Source of the DNA: Bacillota bacterium
GTDB lineage: Bacteria > Bacillota > Clostridia > Peptostreptococcales > Anaerovoracaceae
DNA: 51,429 bases
Direction: 5' to 3'
Assembly: GCA_017445315.1 (NCBI GenBank)
Contig: JAFSUI010000025.1
Location: 1-51,429, forward strand
In this document: one piece after another, positions 1 to 8,261 of the stretch
Layout: the number at the start of each line of letters is the position of its first letter
Position numbering within the stretch: the first letter of the stretch is position 1
The notes under the pieces: model-generated
Told to the model about the DNA's origin: nothing
The model's database searches: none
The model's input: only the letters and a program-made list of their open reading frames with translations
Position numbers and translations under genes: made by a program

Positions 1-48
1 ATTGGTGTTATATCTTCCTTGGAAACAACTATTTCGGAGGAAGGTATT

Positions 49-1170
49 ATGAAGCAGGTTATTTGTCCAGTTTGTAAAAGTGTGTGTGTTAGAAATGGAA
101 AGAATAAATCGGGTTCACAAAGGTGGATTTGCAGACAATGTTCAATCACTTTTACTCCGAAAATTGAGAATTCTGTGAAACAACTAAAGCTCTTACTAAA
201 GTGGTTATTTGGCAAACAAACACAAAAGGAAATGCCAGGCGAAGGACGTACATTCAGGCGTAAGACATCCGAGTTTTGGAATATATGGCCGCTTCCTCCA
301 TTGGTAGAATCTAAAAGAGATGTTCTATTTGTTGACGGGATCTATTTGGGTCGTAAAGCATGCATCCTAATCTGCTGCGATGAACAAAATGTTCTAGGCT
401 GGTATTTATGTCGATATGAGCATGCAGGTGCTTGGATAGCGCTTATGTCGCGAATAGCTGAACCTAAGATTGTTGTTTCTGATGGAGGAACCGGCTTTGC
501 TAAAGCATTAAGAACAATATGGCCAAATGTAGAACATCAAAGATGTCTATTCCATGTGTTTAGTCAGGTAAAAAGGTACACAACAAGCAAACCAAAAACG
601 GCTGCAGGTATTGAATTATACATGCTTGCAAAGGATCTTCTGCATTTGGAATCTAAAGAAAACTCTGAAGTGTGGACAGACAGGTTTATTAAGTGGACCG
701 TGAAATACAAAGAGTTTCTAAGTCAGATGACATATGACGAATATGGAAACAAGAGACCCACACATGAGAGACTCCTAAAGGCTCAGCGCTCCATAGTAAA
801 ACTATTAAAAGAAGACACGATGTTCACATACTTGGATGAAACGCTTCGTGCTCAAATTGACAAGATTCCATCCACAACAAACCAAATAGAGGGTGGAATA
901 AATTCAAGGTTAAGAGCTATGCTCAGAGACCATAGAGGACTTTCTATTGAGAGAAGAATAAAAGCGGTCTTCTGGTGTTATATGCACTCACCAGAGCCGC
1001 TTTCTGCTTCTGAAATATTAAATTCAATGCCAACAGACAAAAGCATAGCTGATACCTACAAGAGGATGACTGCTCAAGAAAAACTGTCAGAGTCAATTCC
1101 TACATGGGGTGATGCAGTTGTTTGGGGCGAGCTTCATAGGACGTCAGATTATCCAGTGTATTGGGATTAG
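49..1170 (+). CDS. IS256-family (IS1249-like) DDE transposase
   Basis: Cuts and joins the ends of its own insertion sequence. The N-terminus has a zinc-ribbon-like cluster (CPVCK at residues 6-10, then C28 and C31). The mutator-type DDE catalytic residues are visible as D96 (FVDGIYLG), D145 (VSDGGTG) and E281 (NQIEGGINS). At 373 aa it looks full length. An in-frame TTG lies 30 nt upstream, but the ATG here has GGAGGAAGG just before it, so I start there. The left end of the element lies outside or at the edge of the window, so both terminal repeats cannot be compared. A possible right end lies at about 1177-1206. The zinc ribbon plus the C-terminal arrangement resembles the IS1249 subgroup rather than classical IS256; that sub-assignment is from memory of the family. 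Confidence 0.85.
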   Translation: MKQVICPVCKSVCVRNGKNKSGSQRWICRQCSITFTPKIENSVKQLKLLLKWLFGKQTQKEMPGEGRTFRRKTSEFWNIWPLPPLVESKRDVLFVDGIYLGRKACILICCDEQNVLGWYLCRYEHAGAWIALMSRIAEPKIVVSDGGTGFAKALRTIWPNVEHQRCLFHVFSQVKRYTTSKPKTAAGIELYMLAKDLLHLESKENSEVWTDRFIKWTVKYKEFLSQMTYDEYGNKRPTHERLLKAQRSIVKLLKEDTMFTYLDETLRAQIDKIPSTTNQIEGGINSRLRAMLRDHRGLSIERRIKAVFWCYMHSPEPLSASEILNSMPTDKSIADTYKRMTAQEKLSESIPTWGDAVVWGELHRTSDYPVYWD

Positions 1171-1259
1171 CCATCAACGCTTTTTGTCCTATAACCCGAG
1201 AATAAGCAGTAACTTCAGGTTTGTAGCTCTCATATAAAAAGAGTGGCTTCGCCACATTT

Positions 1260-1298
1260 GTGAGACACCGAGTTTAATTCGGTGTCTCACTTTATTCT
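1260..1298 (+). terminator. 12-bp perfect hairpin between the two transposase genes
   Basis: Positions 1260-1271 pair perfectly with 1279-1290 around a 7-nt loop, followed by a T-rich run (TTTATTCT). A smaller hairpin (GTGGC-TTC-GCCAC, 1243-1255) sits just before it. It can act as a Rho-independent terminator for the upstream transposase. Because it also sits directly 5' of an IS91-type transposase, it could instead be part of that element's end, since such elements carry hairpins at their replication ends. Confidence 0.45.
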
Positions 1299-1339
1299 AG
1301 TAACGGTTAATCGTTTATCCTCTATTTGGAGGATACGTA

Positions 1340-2518
1340 ATGTCTGCCAAGTACACCATTCAAGAAATACTCGAAGATCATTGGAGTTCTTTCACAATCA
1401 CTACGACTAACATTAGACCCGTAGTTCACAAAGAAGTACTCCGAGTTATTAATTGTGGTAATCCAGATAATGGATGTCGTTTTTATGAGTGTCCTAAATG
1501 CGGTAAATATAGATTCGTTCCCTTCCGATGCCACTCAAGATTCTGTAACACCTGCGGTGTTGCATATCAATCCGACCGTGCAGACACTATCTCTCTTAAG
1601 CTTCTCCGTTGCAAACATCGTCATGTTGTGTTTACGATTCCGAAAGAACTGCGTCCTTTTTTCAGAAAAGACCGCAACCTTCTAAATGTTCTTTTTCGTT
1701 CTTCTGCTCAAGTAATTTCAGACTGGCTATACAATCAGAACCATAAGGAAAAGTTCACGGCTGGGATGGTTGTTGGATTACATACTTTTGGGCGTGATCT
1801 TAAGTGGAACCCTCACATTCACATGCTTCTTACCGAGGGGGCTGTCGGTAAGTTTACAGAATGGAAATCCATATCTCATATTCCTTTCACAATGCTCCGT
1901 AAGCGCTGGCAAACAACTCTCCTTTACAATTTACGCGATGCCTTAGATATAAAGATTTTCTCTATGTCTGACTTCAAGAAACTTATTTCTTTGTTGTATA
2001 AAAACTATCCTGATGGTTTCTACGTGAACGCACCATCTAAAAGAGACTTCAACTCCCCTATGGCTGTTGCGAACTACATAACCAGATATATCGGTCGTCC
2101 GGCTATGGCCCAATCTCGAATTACGAACTATGATGGAGAAAATGTATCTTGGTGGTACCAGCGGCACGAAGATAACGAGATTATTAATGTCACCGAGCAC
2201 GCTCACTCTTTTATTAAAAAACTCATTATTCATATTCCTGAGCAAGGTTTCCATATGCTTCGATATTATGGTCTCTACGCCTCTCCGTACGAGACTGTAA
2301 AACATCTTATACATATTACGAAACGTGAGTTGAAATCAGTTATCCTTGCAAAGCAACGTTGGATTTTCCGTATTGAACTCTCCTTCCATTACGATCCTCT
2401 TAAATGTCCCTGTGGGGAGTACATGGAATTCAAAGATATTTATATTCCCGGGCATCACACACATCCCCCTCCTTTTATGCTAAAATCTAGAGGTAGAAGG
2501 AGGAGATTTCCAGTATGA
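1340..2518 (+). CDS. IS91-family (IS801/IS1294-like) HUH Y2 transposase
   Basis: Rolling-circle transposase that nicks single-stranded DNA through a tyrosine. Residues 46-72 hold the zinc-binding head (CPKCG then CHSRFCNTCG). The HUH metal motif is NPHIHM with histidines 159 and 161. The paired nucleophile tyrosines are Y246 and Y250 in ANYITRYIGRP, spaced YxxxY as in Y2 enzymes. Length 392 aa is normal. GGAGG at 1327-1331 fixes the ATG. No frameshift or stop is seen, so it is probably active. It overlaps the next small gene by ATGA. The position beside another insertion sequence and a tRNA gene marks this as an accessory landing spot. Confidence 0.88.
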   Translation: MSAKYTIQEILEDHWSSFTITTTNIRPVVHKEVLRVINCGNPDNGCRFYECPKCGKYRFVPFRCHSRFCNTCGVAYQSDRADTISLKLLRCKHRHVVFTIPKELRPFFRKDRNLLNVLFRSSAQVISDWLYNQNHKEKFTAGMVVGLHTFGRDLKWNPHIHMLLTEGAVGKFTEWKSISHIPFTMLRKRWQTTLLYNLRDALDIKIFSMSDFKKLISLLYKNYPDGFYVNAPSKRDFNSPMAVANYITRYIGRPAMAQSRITNYDGENVSWWYQRHEDNEIINVTEHAHSFIKKLIIHIPEQGFHMLRYYGLYASPYETVKHLIHITKRELKSVILAKQRWIFRIELSFHYDPLKCPCGEYMEFKDIYIPGHHTHPPPFMLKSRGRRRRFPV

Positions 2519-2688
2519 TAGCTACAGTTATATATGAAGTTGACGGCGTTAAGATGTCCGAAAAAGAATTCGCCAATCACATAAGGGACAAATACATCAA
2601 GAACCCTCCTGAGGGTTACTCATCCAAAGAAATTGCTTCTATGGATGATGAGGATATCCTCGACATGGACTATTTCTTAAACGAATAA
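2515..2688 (+). CDS. Small acidic protein overlapping the IS91 transposase stop
   Basis: A 57-codon gene whose ATG overlaps the transposase TGA (ATGA), with GAAGGAGGAG about 8 nt upstream, inside the transposase gene. It begins MIATVIYEVDGVKMSEKEF and ends in an acidic stretch rich in Asp, Glu and Met. No domain is recognised and no membrane segment or signal peptide is visible. The translational coupling and strong ribosome site suggest it is a genuine companion of the transposase, carried as part of the mobile element. Its role is unknown; a regulator or accessory of transposition is only a guess. A terminator follows about 100 nt downstream. Confidence 0.65.
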   Translation: MIATVIYEVDGVKMSEKEFANHIRDKYIKNPPEGYSSKEIASMDDEDILDMDYFLNE

Positions 2689-2791
2689 TTCTCCTTTCAT
2701 CCTTTTCTTTAAGGCTTATTTTCGTGCTATTTTTTTAAATGCAGGCTCTTAGTCTTTTTCTTTTTTTGTCGATATTTCTTATTAAACCAGA

Positions 2792-2824
2792 AAAACGGTC
2801 CTGATTACTCAGGACCGTTTTTTA
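2792..2824 (+). terminator. Rho-independent terminator after the IS91 unit
   Basis: A 13-bp perfect stem (2792-2804 with 2809-2821) closes a 4-nt loop TTAC and runs into TTTTTT. An A-run at the left foot makes it potentially bidirectional. It ends transcription of the transposase and small-ORF unit. Confidence 0.8.
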
Positions 2825-2832
2825 GATGGCAC

Positions 2833-3048
2833 TTCGAACCATATTTCCGCAGCGAATCCGCCGGGATAAACATATAGGTTCGGATATGCCCCTCTTGGTG
2901 CGCCACGCGGGACTCGGCCGTGGAGTGCCACGCACTAAAGTGCTGCACTCCTGACTGGGGACCTACCTCTGCTCTGTCTTCGACTTCGTCTCGCCACTCG
3001 CAGGGTTAGGTCTCCCAACCCACGTGGGTCCGAGTCCCTTCGGCATAT
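2833..3048. repeat. Foldable repeat with a copy of the tRNA-Arg 3' end
   Basis: No gene is seen here. The stretch contains nested inverted repeats: CGAACCATAT (2835-2844) against ATATAGGTTCG (2872-2882); ATATGCC (2884-2890) against GGCATAT (3042-3048); GGGACTCGG (2909-2917) against CCGAGTCCC (3030-3038); a hairpin GGAGTGC/GCACTCC around 2922-2951; GGGGACCTACC against GGGTTAGGTCTCCC; and the palindrome ACCCACGTGGGT. Together they can form a cloverleaf-like fold. Positions 2896-2916 duplicate exactly the 21 bases at 3083-3103, the 3' end of the adjacent tRNA-Arg gene including the CCA complement. It may be a mobile-element remnant or a structured repeat. Confidence 0.55.
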
Positions 3049-3082
3049 TGAAAAAGAGATGGGAGTCCCATCTCTTTTTCAA
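3048..3082 (-). terminator. Terminator of tRNA-Arg (17-bp palindrome)
   Basis: Positions 3048-3064 and 3066-3082 are perfect inverse complements around one central base. The stem has A/T-rich feet that give a U-run in either direction. It begins on the base after the CCA end of the minus-strand tRNA, so it is the tRNA's terminator and can also block readthrough from the insertion sequences on the left. Confidence 0.85.
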
Positions 3083-3159
3083 TGGTGCGCCACGCGGGAC
3101 TCGAACCCACAACCTACTGATTCGTAGTCAGGCACTCTATCCAATTGAGCTAGCGGCGC
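3083..3159 (-). tRNA. tRNA-Arg (anticodon ACG), CCA encoded
   Basis: On the minus strand the sequence folds as a cloverleaf. The acceptor stem GCGCCGC pairs with GTGGCGC. The D arm is GCTC...GAGT, the anticodon loop CTACGAA gives ACG, the T arm is GTGGG-TTCGAGT-CCCGC, and an encoded CCA ends it. ACG is normally edited to ICG and reads CGU/CGC/CGA arginine codons. The outer anticodon-stem pair (C27-U43) is mismatched. The last 21 bases are duplicated 187 bp further left, as at a tRNA used as an integration target. Confidence 0.93.
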
Positions 3160-3323
3160 GTAAATAAAAATACCAGTACATTATATAGATTTTTTCTGTC
3201 TTTGTAAAGCAAAAGCTTTATTGGCCTCCAAATCATTTGAAACACGAAGCGAAGCTCCGCGAAAGCCATGGGCGTAAATTCTGGATGCAAATAAATGAAA
3301 ACGCCTATAAACGTGTAATTTTC

Positions 3324-3352
3324 TTGCGAAGATGCGGGTTTTGGCATATACT
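3324..3352 (+). promoter_or_regulatory. Sigma-A-type promoter for the MBL-fold gene
   Basis: TTGCGA (3324-3329) and TATACT (3347-3352) are separated by 17 bp. The predicted start of transcription at about 3359 leaves a leader of about 18 nt holding GGAGGAGG before the ATG at 3377. The remaining part of 3160-3323 shows nothing recognisable. Confidence 0.6.
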
Positions 3353-3376
3353 TGAATTGGTGGAGGAGGCGTTTTT

Positions 3377-4207
3377 ATGAGATTTACGTTTTTATCGGAA
3401 AATAAGACAGAAATAGGTAATTGCCAGGCTGAATGGGGTCTTTCGATTATGGTGGAGGCCGATGGTAAAATGATTCTTTTTGATACCGGCGCATCTGACA
3501 TGTTCTACGATACGGCAAAGAAGCGCGACGTAAGTCTGGAAGAAGCAGACTTTTGCGTAATCAGCCACGGACATTTTGACCATACAACGGGAATGACTAA
3601 GTTCTGTGAGATAAACGATAAGGCAAAGATATATATTCACAAAAATGCCTTTAATGAGTTCTTTGGAACCACAGACGGGGTTATGGATGACTATAACTGC
3701 GGAGTTCCATGGAGCGAGGAAGAAAAGAATACCGTGATGAGTAGGGCGGTACTGACGGACGGACCTACATGGATTACGGAGAACATAGTTATCTCGGGAA
3801 GCATTCCTGATGTTCCTGAATTCAAGCCTGTTGAACAGTTCTATGTCAGAAGTTTTGACGGTGTTATAAATCCCGACGATATGTCGCATGAGCAGTTCCT
3901 TGCGGTAAAAAACGGCGACCAGGGTATATACATCTTCTCGGGCTGCAGCCACAAAGGAATAGTTGCCGCAATGGAATATGCCAAGAAGCTTTTCCCGGGA
4001 GAAAAGATTGCGGGAATAATCGCAGGCATGCATCTCTTCTCGGCAGAGAAGTCGCTCGTTGATTCGGTTATAGATAAAATCGCCGCAGAAGATCCTGATG
4101 TAATCATCCCAACGCACTGCACGGGCCTCTATCCTACGATGGAGATGGCAAAGCGTTTTGGCGCCAAATGCATACTTGCAAGTAACGGCAAGAAATATGA
4201 GTTTTAA
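3377..4207 (+). CDS. MBL-fold metallo-hydrolase (COG1237-type)
   Basis: A cytosolic metal-dependent hydrolase of the metallo-beta-lactamase fold, 276 aa. The metal-binding HxHxDH motif is HGHFDH at residues 64-69. Further ligands are expected in SGCSHKG (about residue 190), GMHLF (about 219) and PTHCTG (about 245). FDTGAS near residue 36 is the usual first-strand signature. The CSHKG and GMHL signatures recall the group annotated as 7,8-dihydropterin-6-yl-methyl-4-(beta-D-ribofuranosyl)aminobenzene-phosphate synthase-like proteins; that name is often applied loosely, so the substrate is unknown. It has its own promoter and is followed by a K+ channel gene 42 nt downstream, with no obvious functional link. 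Confidence 0.85.
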   Translation: MRFTFLSENKTEIGNCQAEWGLSIMVEADGKMILFDTGASDMFYDTAKKRDVSLEEADFCVISHGHFDHTTGMTKFCEINDKAKIYIHKNAFNEFFGTTDGVMDDYNCGVPWSEEEKNTVMSRAVLTDGPTWITENIVISGSIPDVPEFKPVEQFYVRSFDGVINPDDMSHEQFLAVKNGDQGIYIFSGCSHKGIVAAMEYAKKLFPGEKIAGIIAGMHLFSAEKSLVDSVIDKIAAEDPDVIIPTHCTGLYPTMEMAKRFGAKCILASNGKKYEF

Positions 4208-4249
4208 GATAAGTTTTAAATCAAGAGTTTAAAAGCAATAGGGGCGTAT

Positions 4250-5209
4250 ATGCCTGAACAGAAAACCGATACAAGTTTAAAAAGAAAAGTATTTGATACG
4301 ATTCAGATTGGAAAGGAAACGGATAAGATAAGCCGCACCTTTGACTTTGTAATTGTTGCGGTTATTATCGTTAACATCATTGCGATGTTTTTGGAAACTT
4401 TTGAGGAACTTTCTGAGTACAGTCATATTTTTACGATTATTGAATACGTAACGGTTGCGATTTTCATAATAGAATATGCCTTGAGAATCTGGACCGCTCA
4501 ATATCTATATCCGGACGGGACGAGGCTTGCGGCCGTTTGGAAGTTTGTGACGTCGTTTGAGGGCATTGTGGAGCTATGCACGATTCTTCCGTTCTTCTTC
4601 CTCTCGGGCTTTGTTGTATTTAGAATGTTAAGGGTGGTAAGAATACTAAACTTATTCAGAATCAATGCCAATACGGACTCGTTCCACGTAATCAAAACAG
4701 TTCTTTACGAAAAGAGAAATCAGCTTCTCTCTTCGTTATTCATAATCATAGTGCTGATGCTTTCTGCGTCGCTGTTTATGTATAGCGCTGAGCATAAGGC
4801 ACAGCCGGAGCTCTTTAAGAATGCTTTTTCGGGAATGTGGTACACGTTCTCGACGATTCTAACGATTGGTTACGGAGATATAAGTCCTGTTACTATCGTA
4901 GGAAAAATCATGGGCGTTCTTATAGGCTTCCTCGGAGTTGGGCTTGTTGCAATTCCGACAGGTATTATTTCTGCGGGATTTGTTGAACAATATACGCAGA
5001 CACTGAATAGCAAGACTAGCCTTGATAATATTCATCTCCATACTGTAATCGTGGATGTTGACAGCAGTTGGATTGGATATACGGTCAATGAGATGATTGA
5101 ATACTTTAATGTTGTCGTGCTTCTTGCCAAACGCGGAAGCGCCATGATTACACCAAATGAAGAATATCATGTAGAACTTGGAGATAAGCTTATCGTTTAT
5201 TATGAATAG
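4250..5209 (+). CDS. Voltage-gated-type K+ channel, six transmembrane helices
   Basis: A potassium channel subunit of 319 aa, expected to work as a tetramer in the membrane. Helices S1-S3 fall at about 32-50, 58-81 and 97-119. S4 (FRMLRVVRILNLFR, 124-137) carries regularly spaced arginines, the voltage-sensor pattern. S5 is at about 158-180, the pore loop has the K+ selectivity filter TIGYGD at 205-210, and S6 is at 218-246. The last 60 residues (VNEMIEYFNVVVLLAKRG to GDKLIVYYE) look like a TrkA-C/RCK-C ligand-sensing domain, so gating may respond to a nucleotide such as c-di-AMP; that is inference. The ATG has AGGGGC upstream. Confidence 0.88.
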   Translation: MPEQKTDTSLKRKVFDTIQIGKETDKISRTFDFVIVAVIIVNIIAMFLETFEELSEYSHIFTIIEYVTVAIFIIEYALRIWTAQYLYPDGTRLAAVWKFVTSFEGIVELCTILPFFFLSGFVVFRMLRVVRILNLFRINANTDSFHVIKTVLYEKRNQLLSSLFIIIVLMLSASLFMYSAEHKAQPELFKNAFSGMWYTFSTILTIGYGDISPVTIVGKIMGVLIGFLGVGLVAIPTGIISAGFVEQYTQTLNSKTSLDNIHLHTVIVDVDSSWIGYTVNEMIEYFNVVVLLAKRGSAMITPNEEYHVELGDKLIVYYE

Positions 5210-5227
5210 GAATGATGGAGGTAACCA

Positions 5228-6889
5228 ATGTTTTTAGATGACAAAATCTATATGGGACTTGATGGAGATGGTAATAGAGTCAATCTTGAACTCTCTATGG
5301 CAAATAGACATGGACTGATTGCGGGTGCAACAGGTACCGGTAAGACAATCAGCATGAAGTGTATGGCTGAATCCTTTGCCGATGCAGGCGTTCCTGTATT
5401 CCTTTGCGACGTCAAAGGCGATGTTTCCGGAATCTGTGAACCGGGCGAACAAAACGAGGGCATGGAAAAGCGCATAGATAGATTCGGCATAAGAGATAGC
5501 TTTAGCTATAAAGGATATACAACTACGTTCTGGGATATCTATGGAGAAAAGGGACATCCGATAAGAGCGACGGTTTCGGATATGGGACCGGAACTTCTTG
5601 CGAGAATCCTAAACCTCACCGAAGCGCAGGAAGGCGTTCTGAATATCATTTTCAGAATCGCTGATGATAATGGTCTTCTACTTGTAGACCTTAAGGACCT
5701 TCGCGCCATGGTTAACTATGTTGGAGAGCATAAGGACGATTACCTCCTTGAATACGGAAATATAGCAAAGCAGTCACTCGGCGGAATCGTAAGAGCGATT
5801 CTTCCGATAGAGGATCAGGGCGGAGACAAGTTCTTTGGTGAACCTGATCTTGACATTATGGACTGGATCAGAACCGACTATAACGGCAAGGGCATGATAA
5901 ATGTCCTGGATGCCGTAAAACTAGTAAACAATCCTAAGCTCTATTCAATCTTCCTTCTTTGGATGATGGCGGAGCTATTTGAAAATCTTCCTGAGGTGGG
6001 AGATCCCGAGAAGCCAAAGCTCGTATTCTTCTTTGATGAAGCACATTTCCTCTTTACGGATATGCCAAATGTATTCATTCAGAAGATTGAGCAGATGGTC
6101 AAGCTCATAAGATCAAAGGGTGTTGGCGTTTACTTTGTTACGCAGAATCCTGCAGATATTCCGGATAGCGTACTCGCTCAGTTAAGTAATAAGGTGCAGC
6201 ATGCACTGAGGGCATATACACCGGCAGAGCAGAAGGCCATAAAGGCTGCTGCTCAGTCATATAGAGTAAATCCTGACTTTGACACCGAGCAGGCGATTAC
6301 CGAGCTCGGAGTTGGTGAAGCGATTGTGTCATTCCTAGACATTGAAGGTATTCCGACAATGGTTCAAAAGACCAAAGTAATCTGCCCGCAGAGCAAGATG
6401 GCTGCGGCAGAAGAAACGACGCGTCAGAGCATGATGAGTCAGGACGGAATGAATAAATATGACTCAATGATAGATAACGAATCTGCATTTGAGGTATTGT
6501 CGGAGCAGGCTAAGGTTTCTGCAGAGCAGGCAAGGCTCGACGCCGAGAGAGAAGCCTTTGAAAAGGAAAAGGCAGAATATGCGCTCGCTCAGCAGAAGGA
6601 AGCCGAGAAGGCAGAAAAGGAAGCACAAAAGGCTGCAGAAAAGGCTCATAAGGAAGCATTAAAGGCTCAGGAAAGAGCTGAGAGAGAAGCTCTTAAGGCT
6701 GCAGAAAAAGAGCAGAAGGCAAGAGCTCGTCAGGCATCAACAGCAGCGGGTTCAGTCGGAGGAACTCTCGGACGCGAAGTCGGAAAGGCTCTCGGAAGTA
6801 CCTTTGGAAGCATCGGTAAGAAGGTTGGAGGAAACCTTGGGGCTACGCTCGGAAGAGGATTCTTTAAAAATCTTATCGGTAAGAAATAG
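5228..6889 (+). CDS. HerA/FtsK-like ATPase, DUF853 family
   Basis: A P-loop ATPase of 553 aa in the DUF853 (HerA helicase-like, E. coli YjgR-type) family. Walker A is GATGTGKT at 33-40. Walker B is in KLVFFFDEAHFLF at about 263-275. A sensor-like FVTQNPADIPDSVL follows at about 308. After about residue 400 the protein changes to a long charged Ala/Glu/Lys coiled coil (about 425-500), then a Gly-rich repeated tail (GGTLGREVGKALGSTFGSIG and similar) to the end. Family members are proposed DNA- or membrane-associated ATPases without firm function. It starts 18 nt after the channel gene with GGAGG, so the two are probably co-transcribed. Confidence 0.85.
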   Translation: MFLDDKIYMGLDGDGNRVNLELSMANRHGLIAGATGTGKTISMKCMAESFADAGVPVFLCDVKGDVSGICEPGEQNEGMEKRIDRFGIRDSFSYKGYTTTFWDIYGEKGHPIRATVSDMGPELLARILNLTEAQEGVLNIIFRIADDNGLLLVDLKDLRAMVNYVGEHKDDYLLEYGNIAKQSLGGIVRAILPIEDQGGDKFFGEPDLDIMDWIRTDYNGKGMINVLDAVKLVNNPKLYSIFLLWMMAELFENLPEVGDPEKPKLVFFFDEAHFLFTDMPNVFIQKIEQMVKLIRSKGVGVYFVTQNPADIPDSVLAQLSNKVQHALRAYTPAEQKAIKAAAQSYRVNPDFDTEQAITELGVGEAIVSFLDIEGIPTMVQKTKVICPQSKMAAAEETTRQSMMSQDGMNKYDSMIDNESAFEVLSEQAKVSAEQARLDAEREAFEKEKAEYALAQQKEAEKAEKEAQKAAEKAHKEALKAQERAEREALKAAEKEQKARARQASTAAGSVGGTLGREVGKALGSTFGSIGKKVGGNLGATLGRGFFKNLIGKK

Positions 6890-6944
6890 ATAAAAGACGG
6901 ATATAAATAGGGTATTGGAAAAGAGATCGGAGCGATGAGGCCGT

Positions 6945-8261
6945 GTGAGCCGAGTGAGTGAAATGAAAGAAAAGAAAATCGAAGAAACAATCGAAAAAAC
7001 CGGAGAGGGTTTAGGCAAAAGAAATAGACTGACTGACAGGGCTGAGTTCAAGCTGGGATTAACTATCTTTATTGCCGGAGCGCTACTAATTATCTTCTAT
7101 CAGATTGTTGCGCATTATACAGGGTTTAAGTCCGGGCTACTCAATCTTGGAAGAATCATATCGCCTTTTATCTATGGATTTGTGATGGCGTATCTGTTAT
7201 CGCCGGTATATAACCTGATAGTCAAGAAACTCTATCCTTTGCTGAAAAAAGGCGAAAAGATTACCAATAAAACAGCGCTCACATTATCCAGGGTTGTAGC
7301 GTCAATCGTAGCGGTTATGCTTCTCGTCGGAGTTGTCGGCGGTATGGTTGCGCTTGTAGTTCCTCAGCTCTTTGATAGCGTTAGCAGAATCAGTGAAACA
7401 CTTCCAAGTGCCTTCAATAGATTTGTTGCGTGGGTTGAGAAATATACGGCCAATATGGGTAACCAAGACTTGGCCGCACAGATTGAGGAAGCTGTAGATA
7501 GCTTGAGAGAGAACGTCGTTAGGTGGGTGCAGGATATCATCTTGCCGGGAGTTGGGACCCTGGTGCAGAGGGTTTCCACGAGCGTGATGCTTACATTAAG
7601 AAGGATGATGAATATGCTCCTTGGTCTTGTGGCCTGCGTATATTTCCTTAACGGAAAAGAAAAATTCAGAGCGCAGATTCATAAGACGTCGATTGCACTT
7701 ACTTCTCCAAAGACATCAAAGGAACTCGAAGAGCTTGTTACATTTACAAACAAGACATTTGGCGGATTTATAAACGGAAAGCTAATAGACTCTCTGATTA
7801 TAGGAATCATCTGCTTCATAGTGATGACGATATTTGGATGGCCTTATGCAATCTTGGTAAGCACAATAATAGGAGTTACCAATATCGTTCCTTTCTTTGG
7901 TCCGTTTATAGGAGCGATACCGTCCGCGCTTATCATAGCAACAGTTGATCCGTGGATGGCATTTTGGTTCCTGATTATGATAGTGATTCTGCAGCAACTG
8001 GACGGAAACGTTATAGGACCTGCGATACTTGGTCAGTCAACAGGACTATCGAGTTTCTGGGTAATGTTCTCCATCGTAGTATTTGGCGGACTGTTTGGAT
8101 TTGCGGGAATGCTTCTAGGTGTTCCGGTATTTGCGATTATCTATTACTACTTCAGCAAGATTATTGACAAGAAACTTGAGAAGCGAGGAATGGATGTACT
8201 CACGTTTGACTACGAGGACTATAACAAATACGAGATAAACAAAAAGGATCTTACAAAATGA
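6945..8261 (+). CDS. AI-2E family transporter (DUF20, YdiK/PerM type)
   Basis: An integral membrane protein of about 438 aa from the AI-2E exporter family. After a charged N-terminal tail, hydrophobic helices lie at about 36-55, 62-90 and 110-135. A soluble region (about 135-205) follows, and then a run of helices between 210 and 410. GWPYAILVSTIIGVTNIVPFFGPFIG in the second half contains the family's conserved NxxPFxGPxIG signature. Some members export autoinducer-2 while others act as Na+(Li+)/H+ antiporters, so the substrate is open. The GTG start at 6945 is chosen with a weak GAGG upstream; ATG at 6963 is an alternative. Its end overlaps murB (ATGA). Confidence 0.82.
   Translation: MSRVSEMKEKKIEETIEKTGEGLGKRNRLTDRAEFKLGLTIFIAGALLIIFYQIVAHYTGFKSGLLNLGRIISPFIYGFVMAYLLSPVYNLIVKKLYPLLKKGEKITNKTALTLSRVVASIVAVMLLVGVVGGMVALVVPQLFDSVSRISETLPSAFNRFVAWVEKYTANMGNQDLAAQIEEAVDSLRENVVRWVQDIILPGVGTLVQRVSTSVMLTLRRMMNMLLGLVACVYFLNGKEKFRAQIHKTSIALTSPKTSKELEELVTFTNKTFGGFINGKLIDSLIIGIICFIVMTIFGWPYAILVSTIIGVTNIVPFFGPFIGAIPSALIIATVDPWMAFWFLIMIVILQQLDGNVIGPAILGQSTGLSSFWVMFSIVVFGGLFGFAGMLLGVPVFAIIYYYFSKIIDKKLEKRGMDVLTFDYEDYNKYEINKKDLTK

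Noticed and set aside
1-3160. Prophage or integrative element using tRNA-Arg as attachment site
   Set aside because: The two tRNA-end copies are only 187 bp apart and no integrase or phage gene lies between them. A scar remains possible and is reported as such.
3392-4122. Long antisense frames inside the MBL-fold gene
   Set aside because: They are mirror frames of a gene with clear metal-binding motifs and have no ribosome sites or recognisable domains.
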